NCBI RefSeq assembly: GCF_900114215.1 | Contig: NZ_FOSG01000031.1 | Location: 1-53,100 of the forward strand | DNA: 53,100 nucleotides | Source of the DNA: Streptomyces mangrovi | Lineage (GTDB): Bacteria; Actinomycetota; Actinomycetes; Streptomycetales; Streptomycetaceae | Reading direction: 5' to 3' | Shown: positions 39,499 through 48,649 of the stretch, in pieces | Layout: the number at the start of each line of letters is the position of its first letter | How positions within the stretch are numbered: the first letter of the stretch is position 1 | Notes under the pieces: model-generated | What the model was told of the DNA's origin: nothing | The model's database searches: none | Seen by the model: only the letters and a program-made list of their open reading frames with translations | Position numbers and translations under genes: made by a program

Positions 39499-40356
39499 TC
39501 AGTGGAAGGTGTGCTCCTCGGTGGGGAAGGCGGAGCCGACCACGTCCTGGGCGAACTCGCGTGCCGCGTCGCCGAGCGTCTCGCGCAGCCGCGCGTACTG
39601 CCTGACGAAGCGCGGCATCCGGCCCTGCGTCATGCCGGCCATGTCCGTCCAGACCAGCACCTGGGCGTCGCAGTCCGGGCCGGCGCCGATGCCGATAGTG
39701 GGGATGCTCAGGGAGCGGGTGACCTCGGCGGCCAGCTCGGCCGGCACCATCTCCATGACGAGGGCGAAGGCGCCGGCGTCCTGGGCGGCCTTGGCGTCGC
39801 GCAGGAGCTGGTGGGCGGCCTCGTCGCCGCGGCCCTGGACGTAGTAGCCGCCCAGCGCGTTGACCGACTGCGGGGTCAGGCCCAGGTGGGACATCACGGG
39901 GATGCCGGACCGCACGAGCAGCTCGGTCTGGGCCAGCGAGCGCTCGCCGCCCTCCAGCTTCACCGCGCCGGCGCCGGCCTCCTTCACCAGGTGGGTGGCG
40001 TTGCGCAGGGCCTGGACGGGGCCCTCCTGGTACGAGCCGAAGGGGAGGTCGGCGACGACCATCGCCCGCCGGGTGCCGCGTACGACGGCGGCGGACATCA
40101 TGGCCATCTGCTCCATGGTGACGGGCACCGTGGTGTCGTAGCCGAGGTGGCAGTTGCCCGCCGAGTCCCCGACGAGCAGGACGGGGATGCCCGCCTCGTC
40201 GAAGACGGACGCGGTCATCGCGTCGTACGCGGTGAGCATGGGCCACTTCTCGCCGCGCTCCTTGGCGGCGGCCAGGTCCCTCACGGTGATGCGTCGCTGC
40301 TGCGTTCCGCCGTACAGCGCCTTGCTGCTGTCGGCTGCCTGCTGGGCATGCGTCAT
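39499..40356 (-). CDS. panB: 3-methyl-2-oxobutanoate hydroxymethyltransferase
   Basis: A 285-residue TIM-barrel enzyme making ketopantoate for coenzyme A. Metal-binding motifs are VGDSAGNCHLGYDTT and ADLPFGSYQE; VKLEGG, HLGLTPQSVNALGGYYVQG and FVRQYA are family hallmarks. AGGAG precedes the ATG by nine bases. No other pan gene is near. Confidence 0.97.
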   Translation of the reverse strand: MTHAQQAADSSKALYGGTQQRRITVRDLAAAKERGEKWPMLTAYDAMTASVFDEAGIPVLLVGDSAGNCHLGYDTTVPVTMEQMAMMSAAVVRGTRRAMVVADLPFGSYQEGPVQALRNATHLVKEAGAGAVKLEGGERSLAQTELLVRSGIPVMSHLGLTPQSVNALGGYYVQGRGDEAAHQLLRDAKAAQDAGAFALVMEMVPAELAAEVTRSLSIPTIGIGAGPDCDAQVLVWTDMAGMTQGRMPRFVRQYARLRETLGDAAREFAQDVVGSAFPTEEHTFH

Positions 40357-40483
40357 TGCGCCGGCTCCTGTGTTCGTCGTCTCGAGGCGCCCTCACGGCG
40401 TCCCCGGATCCGCGTCCATGGTGGCACTACCGCCGGGCGGGAGGGAAGAGGGGCCGCCGCGGCGCGACACGGGGGAGCGCGTA

Positions 40484-40522
40484 GCGATACGAGACGGGTT
40501 CGTATCGCAAATGTCCTAATCT
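40484..40522 (+). promoter_or_regulatory. Operator and -10 box of the MFS/TetR operon
   Basis: GCGATACGA (40484-40492) and TCGTATCGC (40500-40508) are exact inverted arms with a 7-base spacer. TAATCT (40517-40522) is six bases before ATG 40529. The palindrome covers the -35 position, fitting repression by the TetR protein of the same operon. Confidence 0.75.
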
Positions 40523-40528
40523 GTGGCG

Positions 40529-42196
40529 ATGAGTGCAGTTGATTCCGAAGCGCCGCCGTGTTCGGTGACCCCGGAGGCCGTGCACCGCAGGCGCTGGGCG
40601 ATCCTGGCCGTCCTGATGCTCAGCCTGCTGATCGTCGTACTGGACAACTCGATCCTCAACGTCGCGATGAGGACCCTCGCGACCCCGCCCCCCACCGGAC
40701 TCGGCGCCACCCACGGCCAGCTGGAATGGGCGGTGAACTCCTACACGCTCGTCTTCGCGGGGCTGCTGTTCACCTCGGGCCTGCTCGGTGACCGCTACGG
40801 GCGCAAGCGGGTGCTGCTGGCGGGCCTGGTGCTGTTCGGCGTCGGCTCGGTGCTGGCCGGACTGTCCGGCTCGCCCGGCGAGCTGATCGCCTTCCGCGCG
40901 CTGATGGGCGTCGGCGGCGCCCTGGTGATGCCCTCCACGCTCGCCGTCCTGATGAACGTCTTCGAACGCGACGAGCAGCCCAGGGCCATGGGGATCTGGA
41001 CCGGGGGCGTCGGCGTGGCCATCGCCGTGGGGCCGGCCACCGGCGGCCTGCTGCTGGAGCACTTCTGGTGGGGCTCGGTCTTCATGGTCAACGTGCCCAT
41101 CGTGATCGTCGCGCTGATCGCGATGGCCGTGCTGGTCCCCGACTCCAGGGACCCCGCGCCCGGCCGCCCCGACATCCCGGGCGTACTGCTGTCGGTCGTC
41201 GGCCTGGTGCTGCTGGTGTACGGCATCATCAAGGGCGGGCAGCTCGCCGACTTCACCGACCCCGAGGTGCTGCTCACGGTGGGCGGCGGCCTCGCGGTCC
41301 TGGCAGGCTTCGTGCTCCACGAGAGACACAGCCGGCACCCGGCCCTGGACGTGCGGTACTTTCGCGAGCCTGCCTTCTCGGCCGCCGTCACCGCCGTGGC
41401 GCTGGTGTTCTTCGCGCTGATGGGCGTGACGTTCTTCATGGTCTTCTACACCCAGAGCGTGCGCGGCTACACACCCTTCCAGACCGGTCTGCTGCTGCTC
41501 CCGCTCGCCGCCTCGCAGCTTTTCTTCGCCTCCCGGGCGGAGCTGGCCGTGAAGCGTTTCGGCGCCCGGGCCACCTGCGCGGCCGGCCTGCTGGCGGTCG
41601 CCGCGACCATGGCGGCTTTCGTGCTGCTCGGCACCGACACCCCGATCTGGGTCCTGGAGGTCCTCTTCGTCGTCCAGGGCGCCGGGATGGCGCACGTCAC
41701 GCCGCCCGTCACGGTCACGATCATGCAGTCGCTGCCGCGCGAGAGAGCCGGCTCCGGCTCGGCGGTCAACAACATCTTCCGGCAGGTCGGCGGCGCGCTG
41801 GGCGTCGCGGTGCTCGGCTCGCTGCTCTCGGCGGCCTACCGGGGCCGGATCGACGGCGAACTGGCCGGGCTGCCGGGCCTGTCGGAGAACGCCCGGCACG
41901 CGGCGGGCGAGTCCATCGAGGCCACCCGGACGCTGGCCGAGCGGATGGGCCCGGCGGGCCGGGCGCTGACCGAACGGGCCGACGAGGCGTTCGTCCACGC
42001 CATGCACATCACGGTCGTGGCCTCCGCCGCTGTCGCCCTGGCCGGTGCGGTGGTCGTCGCGCTGTTCATGCCGGGCAGGCGGAGCGCGCCGGGCGGGAGG
42101 GGCGACGGGGAGGAAGGGCGGAGCGAGGGGGTGGGCGTGCCCGTGGCGGGGCGCGGGCGGGAGGCCCTGAAGGCGCAGCCGGAGGTGGAGCGGTGA
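40529..42196 (+). CDS. MFS drug efflux transporter, EmrB/QacA (DHA2) family
   Basis: A 555-residue 14-TMS exporter: VVLDNSILNVAMRTLA, LEWAVNSYTLVFAGLL, LLGDRYGRKRVLLAG (motif A) and GVGVAIAVGPATGGLLLEHF (motif C). The last 40 residues are a hydrophilic tail. No ribosome site precedes ATG 40529, and the -10 box six bases upstream implies a leaderless transcript. The TGA overlaps the TetR start. Confidence 0.93.
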   Translation: MSAVDSEAPPCSVTPEAVHRRRWAILAVLMLSLLIVVLDNSILNVAMRTLATPPPTGLGATHGQLEWAVNSYTLVFAGLLFTSGLLGDRYGRKRVLLAGLVLFGVGSVLAGLSGSPGELIAFRALMGVGGALVMPSTLAVLMNVFERDEQPRAMGIWTGGVGVAIAVGPATGGLLLEHFWWGSVFMVNVPIVIVALIAMAVLVPDSRDPAPGRPDIPGVLLSVVGLVLLVYGIIKGGQLADFTDPEVLLTVGGGLAVLAGFVLHERHSRHPALDVRYFREPAFSAAVTAVALVFFALMGVTFFMVFYTQSVRGYTPFQTGLLLLPLAASQLFFASRAELAVKRFGARATCAAGLLAVAATMAAFVLLGTDTPIWVLEVLFVVQGAGMAHVTPPVTVTIMQSLPRERAGSGSAVNNIFRQVGGALGVAVLGSLLSAAYRGRIDGELAGLPGLSENARHAAGESIEATRTLAERMGPAGRALTERADEAFVHAMHITVVASAAVALAGAVVVALFMPGRRSAPGGRGDGEEGRSEGVGVPVAGRGREALKAQPEVER

Positions 42197-42804
42197 GGGG
42201 GGAGGGGGCCGGGGAGGTGCGCGCCGTGCGCGGCAGGCCGCGCAGCGCGGCCGCGGACCGGGCGATCATCGCGGCAGCGCTGCGGCTGCTGGAGCGCGGG
42301 GCCGGCGTCGGCGCGCTGTCCATGGAGGGGATCGCCCGCGAGGCGGGCGTGGGCAAGGCGACCGTCTACCGCCGCTGGCCGGGCAGGGACGAACTGCTGC
42401 TGGACGTCATGCGGGCCCTGGACGAGCCCCAGGCCGAGGTGCGCGGCGACTGTGTGCGGGAGGATCTGGTGGAGATCCTGGAGGGGCTGCGGCGCAAGGG
42501 CCTGGCCAAGCGGGACTCGGCGCTGCTGCGCACCATGATGAGCCACTTCCACAGCCGTCCGAGGCTGTGGCAGGCCTACCACGACACCGTGATCCGCGCC
42601 CGGCGCGAGACGCTGCACGCGGTGCTGCGGCGCGGCGTGGCCGAGGGCGGGATCCGCGCGGACCTGGATGTCGGGCTGCTGGGGGAGCTGTTCACCGGGC
42701 CGATGCTGTCGCGGGCGCTGCTGCACGAGTGGAGGCAGTTGCCCGAGGGGCTGGCCGAGCAGATCGTGGACGGGGTGCTGGACGGCGCCCGGCCGCGCGG
42801 CTGA
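42193..42804 (+). CDS. TetR-family repressor of the adjacent pump
   Basis: A 203-residue regulator. The HTH is IAREAGVGKATVYRRWPGRD after GRPRSAAADRAIIAAALRLL. The C-terminal domain (VLRRGVAEGGIRADLDVGLL) is of the TetR_C type for multidrug ligands. GTG 42193 overlaps the MFS stop (GTGA) and follows GGAGG by eight bases. It should bind the palindrome at 40484-40508. Confidence 0.92.
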   Translation: MRGEGAGEVRAVRGRPRSAAADRAIIAAALRLLERGAGVGALSMEGIAREAGVGKATVYRRWPGRDELLLDVMRALDEPQAEVRGDCVREDLVEILEGLRRKGLAKRDSALLRTMMSHFHSRPRLWQAYHDTVIRARRETLHAVLRRGVAEGGIRADLDVGLLGELFTGPMLSRALLHEWRQLPEGLAEQIVDGVLDGARPRG

Positions 42805-43092
42805 CGCGGCAGAGGGGGTGAGGGGAGTGAGAGGGCCGGCGCGTTCCCGGTGGGGACGCGTGGGCGCGCGTACGTGCGTGCGGGGCTGTGCGCCGTGCCG
42901 GAATGTGCGTGTTTCGTTACAGTGGCGGGTGCTGCCGAAAGGTCAGGAACCCGCCACAGGACCGCGTTCGTCCTGGCAGACGTACAGGTGTACGGGCCGC
43001 CCGGTGCGGCGCGCCCGGCAAGCAAGACCGGCCGCCACCCGGACGCCGGACCGGGGCAGCGGCCTCGCGATGACGGCAAGTGAGGACGGCGG
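42805..43092. other. Intergenic region with a hairpin
   Basis: No gene seen. GTGGCGGGT (42922-42930) and ACCCGCCAC (42949-42957) form a perfect nine-base hairpin, either a late terminator of the MFS/TetR operon or a leader structure for the next gene. Confidence 0.6.
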
Positions 43093-44139
43093 ATGGCACG
43101 GGCGTACATGACCGAGGCGGAGTCGCAGACGTCGCGGGGCGAGGTGGACGGGCGCCCCGGCCCCGCCCCCTCCTTCGTCGCCCGCCTCCGGCGCGCGATC
43201 GCCCGGGCGGGCGGCGAGGGCCGGTGGCGCCGCGGCCTGCTGCTCGCGCTGCTGGCCGTGCTGGTCGCGCTGCTGATGGCGCTGCACTCCCGGATGCCCA
43301 ACCGGGTCGGCAACCTGGGCAGCCTGCTGGAGACCTTCCTGCCGTGGGCCGGTCTGGCGATCCCCCTGCTGCTCCTGGCCGGGCTGCTGCGCCGTTCGGC
43401 CACCGCGCTGGTGGCGCTGCTGCTGCCCGCGGTGGTCTGGACCCACATGTTCGGCGGTCTGGTCACCGACAAGCGCGCCGACGGCGGAGACCTGACCGTG
43501 GTCACCCACAACGTCAACGCCGACAACCCCGACCCCGCCGGTACGGCGCGGCAGCTGGCGCGCAGCGGCGCCGAGGTGCTGTCCCTCCAGGAGCTGCCGG
43601 GCCGGTCGGTGGCGGAGTACGAGAAGGCGCTGGCGGACGCCTACCCCCACCACGTGGTGCTGGGCACGGTCGGGCTGTGGAGCAAGTACCCGATCGACGA
43701 CGCCCGGCCGGTGGACATCGGCATCGGCTGGACGCGGGCGATGCGCGCCACCGTCGGCACGCCGAGGGGGGACGTCGCCGTGTACGGCGCGCACCTGCCG
43801 TCGGTGCGGGTGAGGTTCGAGGCGGGGTTCACCGCCCGCCAGCGCGATGTCGCCTCCGACCTGCTGGGCGAGGCCATCGTGGCGGAGTCCGTCGGGCGGG
43901 TGGTGCTGCTGGGCGACCTCAACGGGACGATGAACGACCGGGCGCTGGCGTCCGTCACCTCGCAGATGCGCTCCACGCAGGGCGCGGCGGGTGACGGGTT
44001 CGGGTTCAGCTGGCCCGCGTCGTTCCCGATGGCCCGGATCGACCAGATCATGGTGAAGGGGGTCGAGCCGGTGTCGTCGTGGGCGCTGCCGCCGACCGGC
44101 AGTGACCATCTGCCGCTGGCGGCGTCGGTGAGCTGGTAA
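43093..44139 (+). CDS. Membrane-anchored endonuclease/exonuclease/phosphatase (EEP) family protein
   Basis: A 348-residue protein. Three membrane helices (about 48-64, 82-99, 103-122) place the C-terminal EEP domain outside or at the membrane. EEP motifs are VVTHNVNADN, LSLQELPG (metal Glu), GAHLPS, LLGDLNGTMND and GSDHLPLAA (catalytic Asp-His). Members hydrolyse phosphodiesters of nucleic acid or lipid. ATG 43108 is an alternative start. Confidence 0.88.
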   Translation: MARAYMTEAESQTSRGEVDGRPGPAPSFVARLRRAIARAGGEGRWRRGLLLALLAVLVALLMALHSRMPNRVGNLGSLLETFLPWAGLAIPLLLLAGLLRRSATALVALLLPAVVWTHMFGGLVTDKRADGGDLTVVTHNVNADNPDPAGTARQLARSGAEVLSLQELPGRSVAEYEKALADAYPHHVVLGTVGLWSKYPIDDARPVDIGIGWTRAMRATVGTPRGDVAVYGAHLPSVRVRFEAGFTARQRDVASDLLGEAIVAESVGRVVLLGDLNGTMNDRALASVTSQMRSTQGAAGDGFGFSWPASFPMARIDQIMVKGVEPVSSWALPPTGSDHLPLAASVSW

Positions 44140-44161
44140 GGGCCCGATCGAGGGTTCCGGA

Positions 44162-44193
44162 GGACGGGTCGCCCCGTACGGGGCGACCCGTCC
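44162..44193 (+). terminator. Perfect 32-bp palindrome after the EEP gene
   Basis: GGACGGGTCGCCCC-GTAC-GGGGCGACCCGTCC, followed by GCTGTTT. A strong intrinsic terminator. Confidence 0.92.
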
Positions 44194-44346
44194 GCTGTTT
44201 GTGGCACGGCTGTCACCTATTTGTTTTGTGCCGGAACAAAAAGCTGCGAGACTTGGTCGTGTCCGGGGCGGACCGGTTCGGGCCGGTTCCGCTTCCTGTG
44301 CCCTGCGTCTGCTGCGCACCCACCCCTCGCGTCGAAAGGCTCTCCC

Positions 44347-45654
44347 ATGCCCCTGGCCCTGCTCGCTCTCGCGGTCGCGGCCTTCGGGATCGGCACCACC
44401 GAGTTCGTGATGATGGGCCTGCTGCCCAACGTCGCGGACGACCTGGGCGTCTCCGTACCCGCCGCCGGCCATCTCGTCTCCGCCTACGCCATCGGTGTCG
44501 TCATCGGCGCCCCGCTCCTGGCCGCCGTCGGGGTCCGCGTCCCGCGCAGGCGGATGCTCATCGCCCTGATGGGCCTGTTCACCATCGGCAACCTCGCCTC
44601 CGCCCTCGCTCCCGGCTACGGCACACTGCTGGCCGGACGGGTGCTGGCCGGGCTGCCGCACGGCGCGTTCTTCGGCGTCGGCGCGGTCGTCGCCGCCCGC
44701 CTGGTGCGGGAGGGCCGGCAGGCGCGGGCCGTGGCCACGATGTTCCTGGGGCTGACCGTGGCCAACATCGTCGGCGTGCCCGGTGGCACGGCACTGGGGC
44801 AGCAACTGGGGTGGCGTGCGACGTTCCTGGTCGTCACCGTGATCGGGCTGGTCGCGATGGGGGCGCTGGCGGCGCTGGTGCCGTGTCTGCCGCTGGAGCG
44901 GCGGGGTGCCGGTGGCGGCGTGGTGCGTGAACTGCGCCGCGAGGTGCGGGCGCTGGGGGACCGGCAGGTGCTGCTCGGACTGCTGACGGCCGTCTTCGGG
45001 TTCGCGGGCGTCTTCGCCCTCTACAGCTACCTGGCCTCGATGGTCACCGAGGTCACGGGGATGGCCGAGTCGTCGGTGACGGTCGTGCTGGCTCTCTTCG
45101 GTGTCGGCATGACGCTGGGTGCGCTGGCCGCGGGGCCGCTGACCGACCGCGCGCTGCGGCCCACGCTGTACGGGGCGCTGGGTGCGCTGGCGCTGGTGCT
45201 GGTGGCGTTCCGGTTCACCGTCCACGTGCCGTGGGCGGCGATGGCGACCGTGGTGGTGATCGGTGCGGTGGGGTTCATGACCACCACGCCGCTGCAGATG
45301 CTCGTGATGGAGAAGGCGCGCCACGCGCCGACGCTCGCCGCGGCCTCCAACCACTCCGCGTTCAACCTGGCCAACGCGGGCGGTGCGTGGGCCGGTGGTA
45401 CGGCCATCGCGGCGGGCTGGGGGTGGACGTCCCCGGCGCTGGTGGGCGCGGGCCTGGCGGTGGTGGGGCTGGTGATCGCCGTGGTGGCGGGGGTGCTGGA
45501 CCGGGTGGGCCGGGTGGGCCGGGTGGGCCGGGGGGCGCCGGCCGGGCGGCGGTCGCGGGTGGTGGCTCGCGGGGCGGGTTCGCGCGGGGCGGGTGCGCGT
45601 GAGGCCGGTTCGCGGGAGGAGGCGGGTAGCCGGGGTGGGGCCGGGGTTCGCTGA
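44347..45654 (+). CDS. MFS transporter, DHA1 family (AraJ/CmlA-like)
   Basis: A 435-residue 12-TMS exporter. FGIGTTEFVMMGLLPNVADD is the typical first helix of CmlA/AraJ pumps, and GVPGGTALGQQLGWRATFL fits motif C. The last 40 residues are an Arg/Gly/Ala-rich tail encoded by short tandem repeats (a 9-bp CCGGGTGGG unit and a GCG-GGT-TCG-type series), probably non-essential. ATG 44347 follows AAAGG by eight bases. Confidence 0.92.
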   Translation: MPLALLALAVAAFGIGTTEFVMMGLLPNVADDLGVSVPAAGHLVSAYAIGVVIGAPLLAAVGVRVPRRRMLIALMGLFTIGNLASALAPGYGTLLAGRVLAGLPHGAFFGVGAVVAARLVREGRQARAVATMFLGLTVANIVGVPGGTALGQQLGWRATFLVVTVIGLVAMGALAALVPCLPLERRGAGGGVVRELRREVRALGDRQVLLGLLTAVFGFAGVFALYSYLASMVTEVTGMAESSVTVVLALFGVGMTLGALAAGPLTDRALRPTLYGALGALALVLVAFRFTVHVPWAAMATVVVIGAVGFMTTTPLQMLVMEKARHAPTLAAASNHSAFNLANAGGAWAGGTAIAAGWGWTSPALVGAGLAVVGLVIAVVAGVLDRVGRVGRVGRGAPAGRRSRVVARGAGSRGAGAREAGSREEAGSRGGAGVR

Positions 45655-46066
45655 GAGCGGGGCCGGTTCCGCCGTGGGCGGCGGGGCGTGAGGTGGGGCG
45701 GGGGCCGGGTGCGTGTGGGGGCGGGGCCGGTCCGGGGCGAACATTCCGGACGGCATGATTTACGGCCGTTGCCGTGCACCGTCGGGTGGAGCGCCTATTG
45801 GCCACAAATCATGCTTGAGTGTCCGGAACGTCCGCCCCTCCCCGTCCCCTCCCGCCGTCGCCCGGGTGCTGGTGGGTGGCCTCTGTCCGGTTCTCTTCCG
45901 CTGTCACTCGAGTGCTGGTGGGCGGCCCTCCCCGCCCCTCCGGCGGTCGGCCGTCCGGCGGCCGGGGGCTCGCTGGGGCGGAACGGGCGAGGTCCGGAGC
46001 CCCGTTGTTCCCCGGACACGGCGCCGGCGCCCCGGTGGTGGGGCGCCCGCCGTTGTGGGGACGGGG
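45655..46066. other. Gene-free stretch holding the second dispersed element
   Basis: Includes palindromic element copy B (45700-45863). After it a GTGCTGGTGGG(T/C)GGCC sequence is repeated directly around 45865 and 45911. No gene is seen. Confidence 0.65.
45700..45863 (+). repeat. Dispersed palindromic element, copy B
   Basis: Counterpart of 37390-37581. Stem parts: ATTCCGGACGGCATGATTT (45743-45761) against AAATCATGC (45806-45814) plus GTCCGGAA (45821-45828), with TTGAGT bulged. Confidence 0.85.
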
Positions 46067-47821
46067 TCAGCCGGTTTCGCGCCAGCGGTTGGTGATCGGC
46101 AGGCGGCGGTCCTTGCCGAAGCCCTTCGCGGAGATCTTCGTGCCCGGCGGGTACTGCCGCCGCTTGTACTCGGCGGTGTCCGTCATGCGCAGGACGCGGG
46201 TGACGGTCTCCTCGTCGAAGCCCTCGGCGATGATCTCCTCCCGGCCCCGGTCCAGGTCCACGTACAGCTCCAGGATCCGGTCCAGGACGTCGTAGTCGGG
46301 GAGGGAGTCGGTGTCCACCTGGTCCGGGCGCAGCTCCGCGCTCGGCGGCTTGGAGATGGAGTTCTCCGGGATCGGCGGGGTCTCGCCGCGCTCGGCGGCG
46401 GCCTTGTTGCGCCAGAGGGCGAGGCGGAAGACGGTCGTCTTGTAGACGTCCTTGATCGGGCCGTACGCGCCGACCGAGTCGCCGTAGAGGGTCGAGTAGC
46501 CGACGGCCAGCTCGGACTTGTTGCCCGGCGCGAGCACGATGTGGCCCTCCTGGTTGGACAGGCCCATCAGCAGGGTGCCGCGCAGCCGTGCCTGGAGGTT
46601 CTCCTCCGCCAGGCCGGTGAGGTGGAGCGAGTCCATGTAGGCGTCGAACATCGGGGCGATCGGTACGGTGCGGAAGTTGAGGCCGGTGCGGCGGGCCATC
46701 TCCGCCGCGTCGTCCCTGGAGTGCTCCGAGGAGTAGCGCGAGGGCATGGAGACGCCGTACACGTTCTCCGGGCCGATCGCGTCGCAGGCGATGGCGGCGG
46801 TGAGAGCGGAGTCGATGCCGCCGGACAGCCCGATGAGCACCGAGCGGAAACCGTTCTTCAGGACGTAGGCGCGCAGGCCCGTGACGAGGGCGGTGTAGAT
46901 CTCCTCGTCGTCGTCCATGCGGGGGGCCTCCGCGCCGGTGACCTGCGGCTCGTACGCGGGGAGGGGGACGGCGGAGAGGGGGCGGTGTTCGATGCGCAGG
47001 CCGTCGGAGACGTTGCCGGAGGGGGGTTCGGGCGCGGCGGCGGGCAGGTCGAGGTCGAGGACGACGCAACCCTCCTCGAACTGCGGGGCCCGCGCGATGA
47101 CCTCGCCGTCGGCGGAGACGACGATCGAGTCGCCGTCGAAGACCAGGTCGTCCTGGGCGCCGACCATGGCCAGGTAGGCGGTGGTGCAGCCGGCCTCGCG
47201 GGCCCGGCGGCGCACCAGGTCCAGGCGGGTGTCGTCCTTGTTCCGCTCGTAGGGGGAGGCGTTGACGGACAGCAGCAGGCCCGCCCCGGCGGCGCGGGCG
47301 GCGGGCACCCGGCCGCCGTCCTGCCACAGGTCCTCGCAGATCGCCAGGGCCACGTCGACGCCGTGGACCCGGACCACGGGCAGGGTCTCGCCGGGGACGA
47401 AGTAGCGGAACTCGTCGAAGACCCCGTAGTTGGGAAGGTGGTGCTTGGCGTAGGTCAGCACGACCTCGCCCCCGTGGAGGACGGCCGCGGCGTTCCGGGG
47501 CGCGCCGGCGGGCTGGCCGTAGCGGGGCTGGGCCTCCTCCGCCCGGTCGAGGTAGCCGACGACCACGGGGAGTTCGCCGAGCCCTTCGTCGGCCAGGCGG
47601 GCGGCGAGGGCGGTGAGGGCGGAGCGGCTGGCGCGGACGAAGGACGGGCGCAGGGCCAGGTCCTCGACGGGGTAGCCGGTGAGCATCATCTCGGGGAACG
47701 CCACGAGGTGCGCCCCCTGCTCGGCCGAGTGCCGCGTCCAGCGGACGACCGCGTCCGCGTTCCCGGCGAGGTCGCCGACGGTGGAGTCGATCTGGTTCAG
47801 GGCGAGTCGTAGCTGAGGCAC
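46067..47821 (-). CDS. nadE: Glutamine-dependent NAD+ synthetase
   Basis: A 584-residue two-domain enzyme. The glutaminase (nitrilase-fold) domain has Glu44 (AFPEMMLTGYP), Lys126 (TYAKHHLPN) and Cys162 (LAICEDLW). The synthetase domain has the P-loop LSGGIDSALTAAI. It makes NAD+ from deamido-NAD+, ATP and glutamine. The GTG start has TAGACT six bases upstream on the minus strand, so the transcript is probably leaderless. Confidence 0.97.
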   Translation of the reverse strand: MPQLRLALNQIDSTVGDLAGNADAVVRWTRHSAEQGAHLVAFPEMMLTGYPVEDLALRPSFVRASRSALTALAARLADEGLGELPVVVGYLDRAEEAQPRYGQPAGAPRNAAAVLHGGEVVLTYAKHHLPNYGVFDEFRYFVPGETLPVVRVHGVDVALAICEDLWQDGGRVPAARAAGAGLLLSVNASPYERNKDDTRLDLVRRRAREAGCTTAYLAMVGAQDDLVFDGDSIVVSADGEVIARAPQFEEGCVVLDLDLPAAAPEPPSGNVSDGLRIEHRPLSAVPLPAYEPQVTGAEAPRMDDDEEIYTALVTGLRAYVLKNGFRSVLIGLSGGIDSALTAAIACDAIGPENVYGVSMPSRYSSEHSRDDAAEMARRTGLNFRTVPIAPMFDAYMDSLHLTGLAEENLQARLRGTLLMGLSNQEGHIVLAPGNKSELAVGYSTLYGDSVGAYGPIKDVYKTTVFRLALWRNKAAAERGETPPIPENSISKPPSAELRPDQVDTDSLPDYDVLDRILELYVDLDRGREEIIAEGFDEETVTRVLRMTDTAEYKRRQYPPGTKISAKGFGKDRRLPITNRWRETG

Positions 47822-47981
47822 GCGGTCAGTCTAATCGTCGTACTGACGCGATCCCGGGAGGCGGGGACCGGTCTGGCTACCGCGTGTCGCACCCGTTCGG
47901 GTGAAGGTCTCGGTCCCAGGTGTGGTGGGGGCTTCCGGCTTACGATGATGGCCTCGACCACCGGCCGTCAGGAGGAATGCC

Positions 47982-48572
47982 ATGTCCGCCGCAGCAGTCG
48001 AGTACCCCTGCGACGACGCGCCGAACCTGCTGGAGGAAGCCGAGGAGCTCTCCCGGAAGCTCCCCGGCTACCGCGTCGAGATCATCGGGGGAGAGATCAC
48101 CGTGACACCACCCGCCGACGGGCACCATGGACTGTCGTTGACCGACCTGACCTTTGCCCTGGCAGCCCTGCACGGCAGGGAAAGCAAGGTGATCCAGGCC
48201 ATGGGCGTCTGGCTGCCGGACGGTCCCTTCGACTACGCCGTTCCCGATCTCGCCGTCGTGGACGCCGACTTCGTCGATCACCTTGTCGAGCACAACTGCT
48301 ACGACCCCGCGGTCTTCCGGATGGTGTTGGAGGTCACCTCCTCCAACTACGGCAACGACCTGAAGAAGAAGGTCACCGCCTATGCGATCGCCGGGATCCC
48401 CGTCTACGTCATCGCCGACCGCCGCAACCGGCGGGTGCATGTGCTGACCGAGCCGGAGTACGGGGAGTACCGCGTGCACGCGGTACATCCGCCCGGGGAG
48501 TCCTTCACCCTGCCGGAGTCGGTGGGCGCGCCGGTGACGCTGGAGGTGGACCGGGTGCTGGGGCTGGGGTAG
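47982..48572 (+). CDS. Uma2-family (DUF820) putative endonuclease
   Basis: A 196-residue PD-(D/E)XK-like protein: YRVEIIGGEITVTPPADGHH, Asp in VPDLAVVDAD, Glu in MVLEVTSSN and Lys in DLKKKVTAYA form the likely active site. Uma2 genes are numerous in Streptomyces; function is unknown. AGGAGG precedes the ATG by seven bases. Confidence 0.9.
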   Translation: MSAAAVEYPCDDAPNLLEEAEELSRKLPGYRVEIIGGEITVTPPADGHHGLSLTDLTFALAALHGRESKVIQAMGVWLPDGPFDYAVPDLAVVDADFVDHLVEHNCYDPAVFRMVLEVTSSNYGNDLKKKVTAYAIAGIPVYVIADRRNRRVHVLTEPEYGEYRVHAVHPPGESFTLPESVGAPVTLEVDRVLGLG

Positions 48573-48613
48573 CGCTCCCGGAGGGTTGCCGCGCGGGGCT
48601 CGTGCGGTCATGC

Positions 48614-48627
48614 TGGGAGCGCTCCCA
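48614..48627 (+). promoter_or_regulatory. Perfect CebR-type operator
   Basis: TGGGAGCGCTCCCA is the exact 14-base palindrome bound by the cellulose-utilisation repressor CebR. It lies 23 bases before the GNAT start, within the promoter or leader. Confidence 0.8.
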
Positions 48628-48649
48628 GTGTAGGTGGAAGGAGGCCTCG

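Noticed and set aside
42943..45756. A 937-codon open frame on the minus strand
   Set aside because: Shadow of the EEP and DHA1 transporter genes; composition is low-complexity His/Arg/Gln/Pro and no start site or domain is present.
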